A stretch of DNA of 64,000 bases from Triops longicaudatus (GCA_022885665.1 JAGQDJ010000086.1:62001-126000), one strand, 5' to 3'. Counted from the first letter of the stretch, positions 23,613-38,400 are shown. Translations and numbers: made by a program. The notes: generated by a model not told the origin, from the sequence alone.

Positions 23613-23650
23613 TCAGGGTAGCTGAGCCGAATACGACTCAGCTACCCTGA
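23613..23650. repeat. Perfect 14-bp inverted repeat with 10-base loop
   Basis: TCAGGGTAGCTGAG at 23613-23626 pairs exactly with CTCAGCTACCCTGA at 23637-23650 across a 10-base loop. A second small hairpin (CGCTC-tgtttt-GAGCG) lies just upstream at about 23591-23606. Confidence 0.85.
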
Positions 23651-26600
23651 CTTGAAAGCCGGAGTCGGTGCTTGCACTTGCACTCGCAGAGCTATTTTTC
23701 CGACTTGTGAAACAAAGTCAGATGCAGATACGTTTTAGTGGTAACTCTTACCATACGTTTAAGCTGTTTTGCAATGTTGTGTGTTATTTGTCTTTGTATC
23801 TAGCTACTTAAGGTTTGTAAAAGAAACATACTAATAAAATAAACAAAGGGAAAACATTTTCCAAGATTTTCTCAATTCTATTTTTGAAACTGTTCTCGCG
23901 TTATTTGAAGTTAAGCTGGCTATAGTAAGGAAAAGACATAGTACAAATGGCAAAATTAGTAATAAATAGTAAGAGGCGTTCTTTAGTTCGGTACTTTCCA
24001 AAAAAAAAATGAACACAACAAAAGGCCCTATGCTAACGGCACGGCACTGTGTGAAAAAGTCAGCGCTGCGGGACAGTAGCGTTCTACAGAGCATAAAGTG
24101 GGACTCGCGCATCTGCCGTGGCGTTAGGTACAGGAGCTTTGTTGCGATCATTTTTTGTGGTCAGTAATGTAAATTTCAGGAGGAAGAGGAAGCAGGCTTG
24201 TCGACAAAAAACAGAAAAATCTTTATGATCACCAGTTTTATTCGAGTATAACTTTTAGTAAAGGTCAGCGGAGCTTAAAAATCTGAACACAAGAAAAGTT
24301 CGTTCGAAATGCGCGGCCAGAATTGATAAATAGTAAGGGCAGACAAGCATTCCGGATTTGGAAACGCGCTTCATTGGGAGTAACTAGTCCGAGATCTTAG
24401 GGTAGAATTGTACATTCAGAGTATAGGCCTACTCTACCATAGTTGGGGTGCCTCTCAGAGCAGCCAAAGGAAAAATGCTAAATCACTACTGCCGAAGCGG
24501 TTTCTTTGGTTTTGTAACCGTTTGTACGATGTGTCTGACAATTACTCACGTTCTTCTCCTATTAGAGATTTGTGTATACCGGGCCTTAAATGAAGGAAGA
24601 GTTGGTAATTTGTTAAACTGAATTCTTTGGATCAGGAAAGTCGGTAATTGTATCTTATTTTTTATTCACCCTTTTCCTTAACCATTTTTTAGATACACTA
24701 TTTCAAAGGCTGTTCTTTAACGATTTTTTACAGGAATGTTTGTGATTTTGATGTTATTTCCCCAGTGCTAGGAAATGTTTGACATTTTCTTTTTTGTATT
24801 GTTGCATTGTTGTCAGTTGACGCGATCTTAGTCACAATTTCGCTGGCAAAACTCGGCGACACAGCGTAGCCATCATCTTAAATGTCAGCTCGTGCCCTCG
24901 GTGCCAAGGGAACCGAGAAAATCAACAAGAAAGTCGCTTTGAGTTGGCATTGTATTTGCTTTTTCTTCCGTCGTAAATTGAACCTAGATTAATGGCAATT
25001 CGAGTAGGTTTCCCCCTCTTTTTTAAGTGCCTAAAAATATTGCACTGTACACAATACCGTGGTGGATAAAAAGACCAAAGCGGGCCAAGTGGCCGAGTCA
25101 TTATCTTTGGGGAGTAAGCGACCAATTACTCAAGCATAGACGCTTTTTTGCCTCGGTGTGCGGGTTAGAGGTGGTCAGGACGGAAATCGCAGTTCAGGCT
25201 TGGTTTGCTGGCCAACCTGAGAAAGAGAAGCACAAGACCATGCGTTTTTTTTTTTGGCTAAGGCCGCTTTTTATTCCGTGAATATGTGAGTATGTGTGGT
25301 TACGCCGACTGATATTTTTTTCCCTTTTTGTAGCGCTGACACACGTAAAGGAACATGAACTTACTATAATTGAGTTACATAATAAATGGTTCAGGATTGA
25401 TTTCCAGATAGCAACTCAATACTCCGTGAGCATAATTTGTATTGTTTTGCGCAAAAGGGTTTTTTAAAAAATGTGATGATAAAGCTTCTCAACAGGAAAG
25501 AAACTTCAGCATAGATAAGACATTTAAAAGAGAAGACAGAGAAAATATACAGAGGTCAATTTTCACAGTACTGAAAGAAAAAAAAGGAAAAACTGCTCGC
25601 AAATAGCGTACGGAACGCACTGAAATACTGTAGTTGAATTTTATGAAAATAATGCTGATTGATATACAATCGGCATTGCTTCTTAAGTGGGACACTGTTC
25701 ACAATATAAGGTTATATTAAACTTGGTTTTCACTAAGTTAAATAACCTAACGTAAACTTAATCATTATCTTACCTAACTTATCTTTACTTACACTTTCCT
25801 TAGCTAACTTAAACTACTCTTACTTTGTCTACTTATTGCCCAATTTGAAAAAAAAAGGACTTAGCAAATTTACCAGCGCACCTCGAGACTCGATTCGCAA
25901 AATCGTTTTCCGTCCGACGAACTACGAAAAAAGCTCGAGCTTGACTTGCGTGCCGTAAATGTATGAAGTACTCTGCTAAGAAAATCTGGTTAACATGCAC
26001 CAGATAATTCGCTTCGGTTTTCTACTGTTGAGAATTGCATTGATTACTTTACGAGGTTGAAGCACTCGTAAAAAAAACTAATGCAAATTTAATTCAACTT
26101 TATTTCTTTCTAATGCACTCTGGCATTATGTAATATTAAAGACGTTGAACAAGTAGACACTTTATTGTTGGATTTTTTAATTGAAACTAAAGTACAAACC
26201 AGGAATTGAGTTTTCAATAAACTTTTCAATATTGTCCGATATCAATCTCAGAACAAGGTCGTCCAGTTATCGATTTGCATTATTTGAGTTATTTTGCCAT
26301 ACATAATTCAGCTTCATTAATGCAAAATTAAGTGTAGCTTTTTTTAGGAGAATTTTGTGTTTGTACTTTAGTAGTTATGGCCACTAACGTTAATGAAAGA
26401 GTGGTTTTTGAAAGGCTGATATATTTTACATAAAATCAGCTGAAGTAACTCTCCCCGTTGTTCGTCCAAAAGAGGACGTGGTAAAACCAGTGACGTTTTT
26501 CAAGGTAGAAAACGGTGAAACATTCAGCTCGTCCTCTCCGTATCGCACAGGAAAAGGGGTTTTCGGTTAGTAAGTTGAGGGGACTTAGGCAGCCGCTTCC

Positions 26601-29600
26601 TAAATGTGTCTATGTATGTGAGCGTGCATATGTGTGTATATGGAAAAGCCACATGCACATAACGATAAGCTATCTTGCCTTTCCTTTTTTTCCCCTGTTC
26701 GGTGGCTCTTATACGCTCTAGACGGTCCATTTTGAACCTTATGTAGGCAATAAAATACACAAGTATCAGGGTTTGACCTTCGCACACCCACTCAACAATG
26801 CTTCTCTTGAACATTGCTTGAACCAATAAAGTTATTCGAAGTACGACGTACCTGAACGCTTTAGTGACAGATGTGTTTCTTCCAGTAGTCAACATCGTGT
26901 TGCAATGGAGCATTGCTCGAGCTACGAAACGCCAGAAAGGCTTTTCTTCAACAACGTTTCAGCCAACAATGTATTTATTGAAAAATTAACGCATTTATTT
27001 TCCCTTGTCGTAGTCAGAATCCATGAAACCGTAGAGCTTGCGGTCATTTTTCGCATTGTTGCTGTTGACTTGAAGTCTAAAAGTCTAAAAAAATATTGTT
27101 ACGAGTTGTCACAATTGTAAAGCATTGTTCCCATTGGCTTGGCCCAAAAACTTCTTAGAATTGCAAAAACTAGGCGTGAAATTGACATTCAATCACATTG
27201 TAAAACGATTGATAGCAGGAAGCTTGAGGGGCTTTTGTTGTTCCTTTCCGGAACACTCGTTGCAGGCGTGACGTGTGTTGCCCTATACTTGCATATGTGC
27301 ATATGTGGATGTGTGTTGTGTCGCCGTTCATATCGGATCGGGGTATAATAGCCCTAACGGAAGCTGTGGCAGGGAGGAAAATTGGAAGGCAACAAGAGTT
27401 TGGCTGAAGGTTCGCTTTAAGGCTGAAAAGGGGGGTTAGAATTGGAGACGCAGCAAGAGGGAGGAAGTTCCAAAGGGGGTGGAATAGGATCCTATGGAGA
27501 ATTCATTCGTCGCTGGCTTTGCTTTGCTGGCTGCCTGCATAAGCCTGTAATCTGGCATCTGTGCTCCTCTTCGCGGCCCTGTATAGATGATTTCGGTTAT
27601 TGCCTTTCGGTTCTTGCTCTCTGCTGCACTCCTGTGACCCCTATATACATGTGATACGCGTCGTCCCATCAAGAGCATTCTTGTGGCTTCTCACATACAT
27701 CGTTTTCTGATTGGCGAGCTAATTCTTCATGATACTTGGGAAGAGTTGTTGTTCATGCTTCTGTTGAACTGTCACTTTATATTGGTATAAAGCCTTGTTA
27801 GCCTAGTTTTTCTTCCACTTTTTCTAGTCGAGTGATGTGTTTGTATTGAAAAGGATGTTTTCGTGATTTTTACTTTTAGATTTTACTTTTGGCATTTTTC
27901 TTATTCTCTGAAGTGATGTTGTGATTTATTTATGTCGAATTTATTCCGTTTCGTAAATCTCTTGTGTTCTTTTAATGTTCTTATTTCTTCGTGTCGATTT
28001 TGAAATATTTTTCCTGAGTTTTTCGTTATCTTACGAATTTTTCTTATTTTCTACTTTTAGAAGTTTCTTTTATTTTTCAATTTTCTTTGTTTTAATTTTT
28101 CGTTGTTATCTTAATATTTCCTATTTTTAAAACATTTCTTGTATTTATTTTTTTCTCAGTTTATAATTTTCTACGGTTTCTTTTTTAGTTTGAGTTTTGT
28201 AAGTTTTTTTTTTATTTTTAAGTTTCGTAGTCTGAAACCTCAAATCTTTGTTCGTTCATATCTTTTTCTAGTGCATTTTTTCGCGTTTTTCACTTTACAG
28301 TTTTTCTTGCTTCTTCCCCCCCCCCCTTTTTTTAAGTTATTAAAAGAAGCCTTCAAGTGTGAGTGAGGTCTTAAAATTTAGACAGGAGGTAGGCTATTAT
28401 ATATGTATCGAATTCCGCTTGTTTTTAAGTTACGAGGGGCAACGTTATTGAACTCGAAGTGTGCGCCAAAAGCATAGCATATCGATTTCAAGCCCCGCCC
28501 CTATGAGGGGTTCTGACTCAAGATAGAGAGGGGATTGTTTGGGTGGTATTTTCTCACGCAAGTAAATAAGATTAGCTCAAGAAAGATGACAAGAGTATAT
28601 ATTTTGAGAGCAATGGCTTTATTCACGGCTGAAAATCCGACATTTGCTGATCGCGCTATTAAGAAAAATATCTGAATAATCTTGTTCGATGCTAAAATAT
28701 TATGTGACCTTTATCTGGTTTTGCAAGGTTTCATAGAGCAAAATTCCATAGTGCTTAAGCGAAGTGTTAAGTGAACGAGGCAATGAATGGAGAAGACGAG
28801 CGAGAAAAAGAAATAGATGGAAGGTAATTTGTTTACTATTTGTATGCATTTTTAGTTTATTACTCAATTTTGCTTTATTATACCACCGTTCTTTTGGTCA
28901 TGAAAAGCAAAATAGGTCTTTCTTTGTCATTTTTTGACATATATGTTTTTACTGGAGTTCAGCGTAGGCTTTCGCCTATTGCTGGTACCGTGTATTAGCT
29001 TCTGTGTTACGAAACAAATTTCTCAGACCAAGAGTTATGTTTGGAAAGGTAGTGCTTTCACGTTCCCCTCCAAAACGGAAGTAAGTCTTTACCATATAAA
29101 TTACATTATTTATGTTATATTTTCTGTGAGTCTTTGTTTCATGTTATTTACTTGATGTTTCTTTTGTAGCTTAGTTTGGGAATATTTGATTGTTTAATTT
29201 TGCTTTAAAAGTGTAACGGTAAAACATAGAAATAGTCATGGGAATGGGTGGAAGGGTTTGAACAGGGTTAAAGAGATTTTAAGATGTATAACTCATGCTC
29301 AGTGTTAGGACTAGAAATTCTTTAAAGGCCTTTTTTGGACAAAATAGGCGTCTTTTCGGCGTCTTTTTGACTGAAAAGCTTTGAAAAGGACCGAATTTTG
29401 GGTATAAGAGGGGTAAGTGCATACAAAAAGAAAGGGAGGGGCGAGTGGGGTTGAGATAGCCCCTAGGATGAAGAAGCAGTAGGAAAAGAAGTAGTAGAAG
29501 AAGAAGGAGGGTGGAAGTTTTTGTAGAGATTGCACTGATCGATACACACTTAGCCATGCTGAAGCAAAATGCTTTCCAACCCTCTTTTGCACCCTTTTGC

Positions 29601-29940
29601 TTACTGAAGTCCCCGTAGCTTGAATGATGACCGGTCCTCGTTAAATATCGGTTAGTGGAAAGCGCAGAAATAGAGAGGGAGTGCTATTGAATTGAACCTT
29701 AAACTTCTCTTCTCTTTGGAAGTAAACAATAGTTTATTGTTACAATACACATTGTTCGACGGGAGAAGCAAATAAAAAGACGAAGTTGCAAGTTCTATTA
29801 CACGGTTCTCAGTTTTGTGGAACAACTTGCACGGTGCATGTAACATGCATAAGGGATTTGGCACTTGTCCGTTATACATCGTTCTGTTTTTTTCTTCGCG
29901 TCTTTTTCGTGCGCAACAACTTTTCTCAGGGAATACAGTG
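23651..29940. other. Gene-poor intergenic tract
   Basis: Short frames only. C-rich TTAGGT-type words lie at 25700-25830. A strongly T-rich tract spans 27780-28350, with a C-run at about 28317-28326. No exon, RNA gene or transposon end is supported. Confidence 0.4.
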
Positions 29941-29944
29941 AACA

Positions 29945-30150
29945 GTATCTTTAGGTTAGATTTAACTAAGTTAGGTTAGGTCGCTTTCAGTTGGTTACAT
30001 TGAGTGTTAGGTTAGGTAAGTGTTTTTATTTTATTTTAGACTCGTAAGTGTTTTTATTTTATGTAGGCACGCTTCTGTTGTTGCTTAAGGTAGGATAGGT
30101 TAGAAAAGTTAAGCTAGTTTAAGTAAAGTTGTGTAAGTTTAGGCTAGGTA
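29945..30150 (+). repeat. Degenerate TTAGGT-type block (G-rich on plus strand)
   Basis: AAGTTAGGTTAGGT, GTTAGGTTAGGTAA and GGTAGGATAGGTTAG words cluster here. Confidence 0.55.
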
Positions 30151-31182
30151 ATGAAACTCTGAAAACCGCGGGACCCAGGATGGGGGTATTCTACCATTAA
30201 GGGGGAAATTTTTTTACAGTGTAAAGCTTGAGGTGGGTTACTTAACTTACGCTTAGTAGCTAGTATGTAGCTTTCCCAACCCTAGAGGTGCTAGTAACCG
30301 AAACGCATGCAATCCAAACGGTGTGCATAATATAGAGACCGGGATTTTGTCTTCGATTACACACGGTAGCAACGGAAGAAATAAGCAAAAACACGTATTA
30401 AGTATATATACACTTTCTTGAAGAAAAATCACGCATTTGATTTGCAAGGTTCTAAGATGTGTGGTGCAACTTACCCCGTGACTGTATAATCCAGCGCGGG
30501 CTAAATGAAGTTTTGGTTGGGTTAATTTCGTGTTGGAAGCTCCAATTTGGGCTATTAAAGTACGTTAATGAGTAGCAAGAGATGGTTTCTTAATGTTAGA
30601 GAATCACAGGGAATGAAAAAGTTGCGCTTGTTTGAGGACCATTGGTTAAGCAGACGACAGACATTAAAAGCAAACACGTATACACACATACATCCCATGT
30701 CAGATCGATCTTTTTATGGGCGCCCTCTGCGAATCGATCCCCGGCGCGTTGGGGGTAATATATGGGCCACCCAGGGCTGTTAGCGTGCACTGACTTGCAC
30801 TCCGTGACGACAGGGAAAAGAGCTGGTTGAGATGAAGGGATTTGCAAGAATGGCTGTTTTATATGCTCGATTGTGTCAGAATTTGAAGAGAGGCAACTGT
30901 TGGCCTGATACGAACACCGATTTCGGGTTGCTAACTCTCGTGAGTGATTTTTGACAATTTTTCATCTCTAGTTCTTTTCTGAGTTAGTGTCTCATACACT
31001 CTCGTATTGACGATTCTTATAAATTTTGATTTTGATTTCTTTATCAACTTGAAGAGTTATCACTTAATTATTTTAAGAAGAGGAACTGTTGTTGGTTGTG
31101 AAATTAAACTGAATAAATAAAATTATCAATTATACGTCGAAATTGAGCGACGCATTTGGGCGTATTTTTCCTTCCAGGCCTT

Positions 31183-31221
<39 letters not shown>

Positions 31222-34200
31222 TGTGCCGTAGTGAACGACCTTTGTTACCGAATGTTTTACACAGATTAAGCTGATACTGTCAGGAAAAGTTTGATAGACT
31301 TAGTTTGGCTGTAAAAATAATAGGTAAAGTTGAGTGATTTATCGAACGGGAGTTAGTTTATCTTCTTTTGTTAATAAGGGCTTACGTCAGAGGTGCGGAC
31401 GATAGTACATAATGGCATTATTGTTGGTATCTTATGAAACTATTGTATAGCACAGTAAAATCTCCTTGTAACAAACCGTGATGTAACAAAAGCTGGCTTC
31501 AAAGGAACAATTGAACGACTACTTACGAAAATGTACAGAATATCCGACGTAAACTTGGAATAGGCCTATACCTAACAGTTCAATATACCTAAAAGTATTA
31601 AATTTAAGTGTCGAAATTAATTTTTAACTTGGATCTATGTTCAAGACGTGTTCATAGTGTCAATGGAAATTAGTTTTAAGGAAGCGAGTTATTCAGTAAT
31701 CTTAACGAATATTGATTGTTTTTGTAGGAAAGTCGATATACACACAAAGTGGTCGTTTTTTGGACAAAATATTTCACTTAAGTGGCGCTAAAGAAATGTC
31801 AACAATGCAAGGAACCAGTCGTGCTGGGTTAACTGTAATCAACGGCTTTAGTGGTCTTGTAAAGAAGCTTAGGATTCTACAAGCTTTCAGACAAGCGTGG
31901 AGTTTGTCTATGCAGTGAACGACTCTTTCTTCAGGCCAAAGAGGCTTATTTTTGGGCGTTTTCGGCAATCGCTCCAAAATGTTGGATTATGACATCACGA
32001 AGTTCATGAAAAAAAGTTGAAAAAAGGGTTTTGTTGTTTGTCCTGCTTAGCGACGCTGCTGGTAATCTATCCCATTCTAAAATCGGTATGGCGTCATTGA
32101 TAGCAAACATTTTAGTTGAATTTTTGTTATTTTTCCTTTTTATTGAAAAAAAGTACGGAGTTTGATTTTTTTTTAAAAAAAGCCCCAACGCCAGACTTTA
32201 CTGTGAAATCCCACAATTTGCTTGCCGAGCATGTACGTTTCATGGTGCGCGTGTCGGCCGGAAGACCAAAATGGCGCCCAAGTGTATCGAAGAATTTTCT
32301 TATTTTTCTTTCCTTTTCATTTTACCGTGCACTTCAATGAAAGCCGATAAGTTGAGTCTCGCTACAACGAGCTTTCGCTTGTTGTGGAAGAGTCAAGAAG
32401 TCATGAATTGTGTAAATGAGATGAAAAATCGTCTGATGGAAAGAACTTTGGATGTAACGGCTATAGTGAATCGGGTAATAGTGACGTTAGTATTTGAAGA
32501 GTTCTAGATTAAAAGAAAACTTCAAATACGGTGAACAAGTAGTATAAAAATGTGTCATAAAACGGACTTCAAATAGAGTAAACAAACTCTTTAGGTGTAA
32601 CAAACTTTGCATAGTACTAGCTTTGAACTTCTGATATAACGAACACATTACCTTCCCTAAACTTTTTTTTATTGCTAGCTGTACTAAAAAAGGCTGCCAT
32701 GTAGAAAAAGAATTTACACGAACGGAAAGCTCGAAAGAGACGCAAGGAACGAAAGAAAAAAAGAAAGAAAAGAAAGAGACACAACAACGGAAATCTGGTT
32801 GAACTTTCATTGTTACGTTGCCACTAGTCAGCTAGAACGGTTTCTGACCTTTAGCGCCGCCTCGCTGACATATAGACTACTCTTACTTAATTGTTGAATT
32901 CAAGCTAGCATTGAAAGTATAAAGCCAAGAAACTTTAATCATTTTAATTTTCAATACTAACAAATAATTTAGGTATTAATTTTATAAGTAATTTCATACT
33001 ATTTTTATTTTTGTATATAATATGTATTTAATTTATAAATTCCGTGTGTGTATTAGTTGACTGTTTGCGTACGTGTGTTTTACTGATAAAAAGCAAATTA
33101 TAACGAGGAATGGATGAAAGCTTACGTTATGATTTAAGGACCAAAAAAGAGCATTTAATTCATTGTAATATAGCAATTAATTTTATAGAGAAGTTGAAAA
33201 TTGTCGAAAGTTTTAATCCCTACACACATCGTACTATACACATCGTACATATACACATACACATATATATACACATCGTACTTACATCGCACTCCTGACT
33301 TGCGTTATCTGGACCAAAGCACAAATCAGCGTTATTCCACGCTAAGAAGTTGGACTAAGGAGGGTGAAACATTCCTCGAAGCCCTTCATTGCCTAGGTTG
33401 CGAACATTTGGTACCATAAGGGGCGGGCTCGGTCGTAAGGCTCCGGAGATCGATGGGTCTCCGTGGTTGTAAAAGCTCTAGGGAATTTCAGGAGCTTGAT
33501 CAGTTAAGCAACGGTACCAATTTTCAACAGAAAAAGCAATTTTTGCACTTTTAACGAAAAATTAAATGAATAGACAAAAGTTGAGACAAAGGAGCAGATA
33601 AGTATAAAAAAAAAATCTCTGTCTCCTAGCGCGTTAAATTTGATGAAACAATTCTGAAGAAGTAGGAAATAGAAAGAGGGCTACAGACAACGCCCACGTC
33701 GTTTCTCAAAAATAGCGCAGTTAAAGAAAAGGCTTTAAATAAAAAATCAGTTTTCTTATTTTAGTTACCGACTTATCTTTTATTCTTTTCTTGTTTTAGT
33801 TCTCAAAGAACAAATTAATATAATTGCGTGCGAAATTTGCACCGCGCTGAGCAATGCATGAATGAATCTTTTGTTTGCAGGTGATAGCTAAATGGCTACC
33901 AGGCTTTGTTTTCTTTTTTTCTGTGTGTATTTGTTTCTTGTTGGCTAAACTCTCTCGTTCTCTCTCTTAACTCAAGTGTGCACGTAACGTCGAGTACCTT
34001 AACAGTTGGCCAAGCTACTGATTATCTCCTCGCTTGCGGCGCCATTGTCTTACACAGGTGGCTAAAGATGTGAATTTTTGGTTTCGGTGGGCCAGTTTGA
34101 CAAAGTACAGTTCAAAACGCTGCACCTGGGCACTACGAGGGCGGAAATGGTCGCACGCACTCGCTGTATATTCAATTCACACGTAAAGGAGTACAAAGAC

Positions 34201-34370
34201 ATACACGCTCATAACAAACACATCCATAAAAGAGGGTGGATAATATTAAAAGGCATAGTTTGCCTACAGTATATAATGAGCATATGTAGTGAATATATGG
34301 GTAATTTTGGATTTTAACTCCTGAAATTTCAAAAACATCTTCACTGGCTGAAAATTGGACTTAAATTGTC
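30151..34370. other. Gene-poor intergenic tract
   Basis: Contains a long poly(T) run at about 31183-31218, the pogo-like fragment at 31453, and a pair of inverted TTGGTACC ends at 33408-33415 and 33513-33520. Those ends enclose a GC-richer 97-base segment with a 6-bp hairpin (CGGAGA/TCTCCG). No gene is supported. Confidence 0.4.
31183..31218. repeat. Long poly(T) run
   Basis: An uninterrupted T homopolymer of more than 30 bases. It could be the poly(A) tail of a minus-strand retroposed sequence, but I see no retroelement body to its right (its 5' side on the minus strand). Confidence 0.85.
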
Positions 34371-34374
34371 AAAT

Positions 34375-35445
34375 TACCTTAACCTAGCCTAACTTAGGTT
34401 AAGTTTTAAAGTGATGAAGTTTCTGTTGGGTTTGTTTAAGATAAGTTATGCTAGTTGTAGTTAGATTAGATCTTATTCGTTATGTTAAGTCCAGTTTAAT
34501 TTGATTAGGTAAAGTCTTGTAATAGTGAAGTTAGGTTAAGTAACTGTAGGCTAGTTTCACTTAGTTTACTTTCAGTTATGGTAGGTGTAATTTCAGTCAT
34601 GTTAGGTGTGGTAACTCTCATGTTAGTTTTATTTGTATTGTCTTAGTTTACACGATTGTGTAATGTTCGTTAACTTATTTAGCTGTGTTGTATATTATGA
34701 TTAGGGCATTTTGGCCTTATTTAGGCAAGTAAGATTAAGATATTTGAGGTGAGTTTCATTTTTGTTAGGTTAGGTTTGTGTTCGGTTAGATTTAGTTAAT
34801 TTTCATAGCTAAATTATGGTGTAGCTAGCTAGTCTGGTGTGTTTTGTATATATTAGCCTAATTACTGTTATATTAAGTCAGGACTAGATTTATTGCGTTA
34901 GTTTAGGTTAAGTTAGCTTAGTTAAACTTAGTCTATTTTATTTAAAGGCTGTTTACTTTACGTTGAGTAGGGCTTGGTTTAACCAGTTTTAGTTACCTTT
35001 AGTTAGGTAAGCTTTGAGTTGGTAAGGTTAATTTACATTGTGTTAAGTCAAGTTTAATTAGGTGAGTACTTTTAGGTTAGGCTGAGTTAGGGTAAGTAAG
35101 TGTAGGTTAGTTGAATTTTGATTAAGGTGGTTTTAGTTTCACCATTGCTAATCAAAACTTGTTAACTTTTAGCTAGAATAATTTAGATAAGTTCCTCTTA
35201 CTTTATGCTTAGAATGGTAGTTTTAGTTAGGTTAGTCTAATTTATGCCTTTCTAACCTAGGTCAGGATTACTTGTGTTAAATAATATGTTTGATTCGGTT
35301 AAAAGAGTTTTGCTGAGCTTTATTATTTTTCTTAGTCTTTGTTAAATGTTTCACATATGGTTAAATGAAGTTTGGTGGAACTAGCTTTGTTGGCTTTATA
35401 TAGGTTATTTTCAGTTTAATTCAGGTTAATTTACGTTAACTAACG
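34375..35445 (+). repeat. Longest degenerate TTAGGT-type block (about 1.07 kb, G-rich)
   Basis: Continuous TTAGGTTA, TTAAGTTAG, GTTAGTTT and TAGTTAGGT variants with almost uniform strand orientation. Individual units are diverged and rarely perfectly tandem. Confidence 0.65.
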
Positions 35446-38400
35446 GTGAGTTGAAAAAAAAATGAACCAAGACGGATGTACTAAAAGCAACATGTACCAG
35501 AAGATTATCTGCAGTGGGATTACAGTGAACTTGTACTTTCTTTGAATTTGCCAAATTCTGATGTCTTATCGCACATAAGGGGAGACGTTCGTTGTTCCGT
35601 AGAGACGTGGCTAGTTTACGATGTATCCTGTATCAGGAACGGTTTTTGCAAAGTCCGAGTCCACCCAACTCCCTGCTTGTTAAAGACAGCTGTTGGTGGG
35701 GGATCGGAGTGCTTAACTTTGCATAAATGCTGGACAATAGCTTTAGGCTTGACTTGCTGTCGTTTTCCTCGCTCCGACCATCGCGCTGTGCCATCCGAGG
35801 CCAAAAACCGGTTGTTGTGTATAGGTTAAATGCTGAAATTCTCTTCAGGCCGCAAAGCACTTCTTTTTCTGGCTAGAATCTAAGATACCTCAAGGGAAGG
35901 AAACGCGAGGAATCCATTGAGGTTTTCTCTTCTGTTTCTTTTCCACCCTTTGTTATTTCCTTTATTAAATCATGTTTTTCGGTTTCCTTTTTTTTCCTAC
36001 AAAAGCCCCAAAGTTTCGGTAGCTTTGTTAAAAGCTGTTTTCGGGGAGGGCCGAAAGAAAAAGGCAAGAACGTGAACTTGTAAACTCCAACAGTGCGGAT
36101 CGCCCGTCTCCATCTTTTCTTTTTTTTTTTTCCAGTGTGATAGTTACTTACATTTATCAGAGAGAGAGAGGGAAGAGCTGTTTCCTGGTCGGGTAAATGC
36201 CTTGCAATTGAGATAGACATGCTTGTGGTTTTTCGCCAGCGTTCCCCCAGGGCTGGGAAAAACGCCGTTTGCTGCCCGCCAAACGACATACCGTTTTCGG
36301 TTCCGCAAAGGTTCATCTTATTTTGCTTAAGTTCGTTTTTTACTTACGCGAGTTTTAAGTTAGTTAACAACTAGTTAATTTAGCATAGTAGCTCTCGTTA
36401 GAACAAACCCATTTTATGGTTAATCATGGGTTATAATGTATAGTTCGTAAAATCCCGAGCTATGTAAAGAAAGAAAAAGCGTTTGCTAAAAATCAATTTT
36501 GTGGTATATCGAACAGTTTTGCCTGTTCCCGAAAGATTCTATGCCGATTTTATTCAGTATTTAACATCTAATTTGTGTAGCTTTTGTTTACTTCACTGCT
36601 TATTCAGAATTCACTATTTGCAACACGTTTGATAGCGTGAAAAATCCTTACAATTGTGTTGCAAATTTTACAAAGAAGGTGTACTGTTTTTTTTTATGTT
36701 GCTTATAAAAAGTGGTAAAGTTTCAAATATTTTTTGCGTATCTAAAGTTAAGCTGACACGGATTGTTGCAAAAATTAACGATTCAATTGGTTACGAATAT
36801 CATGACGCTGTTTGTATTTTAAACTAGCATAAATAAAAAGTTGTCTGTCAAGACATGTTCGAAAATCATTCAGTGATAAATACCCATTCATGGACAAACA
36901 CGGATTTTTATTGACTTTTTTCACTATACAGAATTTCGCATTCACAATACAGAAAAGCAAATGCAGATCATACGAATCCATACCAAATTTTTCTTTACAG
37001 TAATATTGATGGAAATTTGATTAAGGAACAAAAGTTGTTTGGGGAAATGAACTTTGAAATTGTGCATGTTGAGTACTTTTGAAAGAAAAAATATGAGGAT
37101 AAACACTCTTGTAGCACAACAATGTCCAGCCACTGCCAAAAGGTAACATTCATTATTGCAACAATGAAATTTTTTAGCGCGAGTTCGTTCCCTCTGAAAA
37201 GCCAGGGCAGCGACGTGATAGCCAAGACCGCTATTAGCACCCTCTAGACCTGTTCACATGCAGTACCAGTTTTCCCGTGTTTTAGCTTTCTTTCGACCGT
37301 ACCATAGTAAATTACAATGAAACGACCTGGATTGCACCAGAAATACATTCGAACTTCAAAAAGAAAGAAAACGGTAGGAAACGGCTACGACGACAAATAA
37401 CGGTCGCATCTTGTGATACGCGTTTCTTTTCAATTGTATCCTAAAAACGAAGCAAACAGGGGAAAAAAAGAGAACAGATAATTCTCGAGCTTTGAGTCAA
37501 GTAAATGCAGTCTAATGAAGTAGTATTGGAAGTCAAAACAAAGTGAATTCGATTGAGTGAGATTTAATTTTATTAATGATTAGGGTAATCGATTTGAAAT
37601 TTGGTAGTTTTGTTAGAAAGATTCATAGAACGGTTTTAAATAAAATTTAGGGATCAATTTTAGCCTTTTCGTTCATGTTTCACAACGCATGATTGTTTAG
37701 CCTCCATTGTTATCTTCCCCGGTGCACAGCCAACTAATTCTATTCGTAATAATAAGGAACCCCCTTTTTAATTATATTCTTCTGTAACGTAGGAAAAAGA
37801 GAAATATGCGCGAAAATGATTATCCTAACTTGCGTTAAGGTGCTTTTCTTTTCCCCAAATGAAAGGAGAGCACGGGGAAGTCGATTCGAAGTAAGTGGCC
37901 TTGGGTGCTATTGATGTCAGTTGGCGCGTTAATTGCTCAGCTTTCCATGTGATACTCCAAAGATATTTGCATTACGTTGACACACCCCACGTACCAAGGA
38001 GGGCTTATGGTGGGCTTTAACACTCTCTGAATATTAATTTTATCGTTATGAGTATAGGCCTACCACCAAGTATCTAAAAAAATGCATATTGAACCCCACT
38101 CCCCTTGAAATAAAATCCTGAGTATGGCCTTGCGTTGACGGCTCTCTTTTTCCGTTTTCGGTGTGCGCAATCGCAGTTACTGGTATGAGTTGGCCCACGT
38201 AGCAAAGCGATCCCTTGGTTTGTATACTCCAGATATTCTACTGTCGTAACTAAGTACTGTATTGTGTTGTGTGCTCTCATTAAAGTTGCTGTACTGTACG
38301 AGAACAGTGCGTAACAATGACATCCGGTACGTTTACAAACGCTGGTGCTGGCTTAAGTCAATAAAGACCACTGACAGGAGCACATACGTTAGTAAAGGCG

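Noticed and set aside
33408..33520. Segment between inverted TTGGTACC ends with a CGGAGA/TCTCCG hairpin
   Set aside because: Only 8-base ends and no target-site duplication, so not enough to call a MITE or RNA gene.
34375..35445. Interstitial telomere array
   Set aside because: Words are diverged and not in a fixed register; no run of perfect TTAGG units.
35873..36316. 147-codon minus-strand open frame
   Set aside because: Lysine- and phenylalanine-rich in homopolymer stretches, with no recognisable domain, no splice context and no family resemblance. Length alone is not convincing in this composition.
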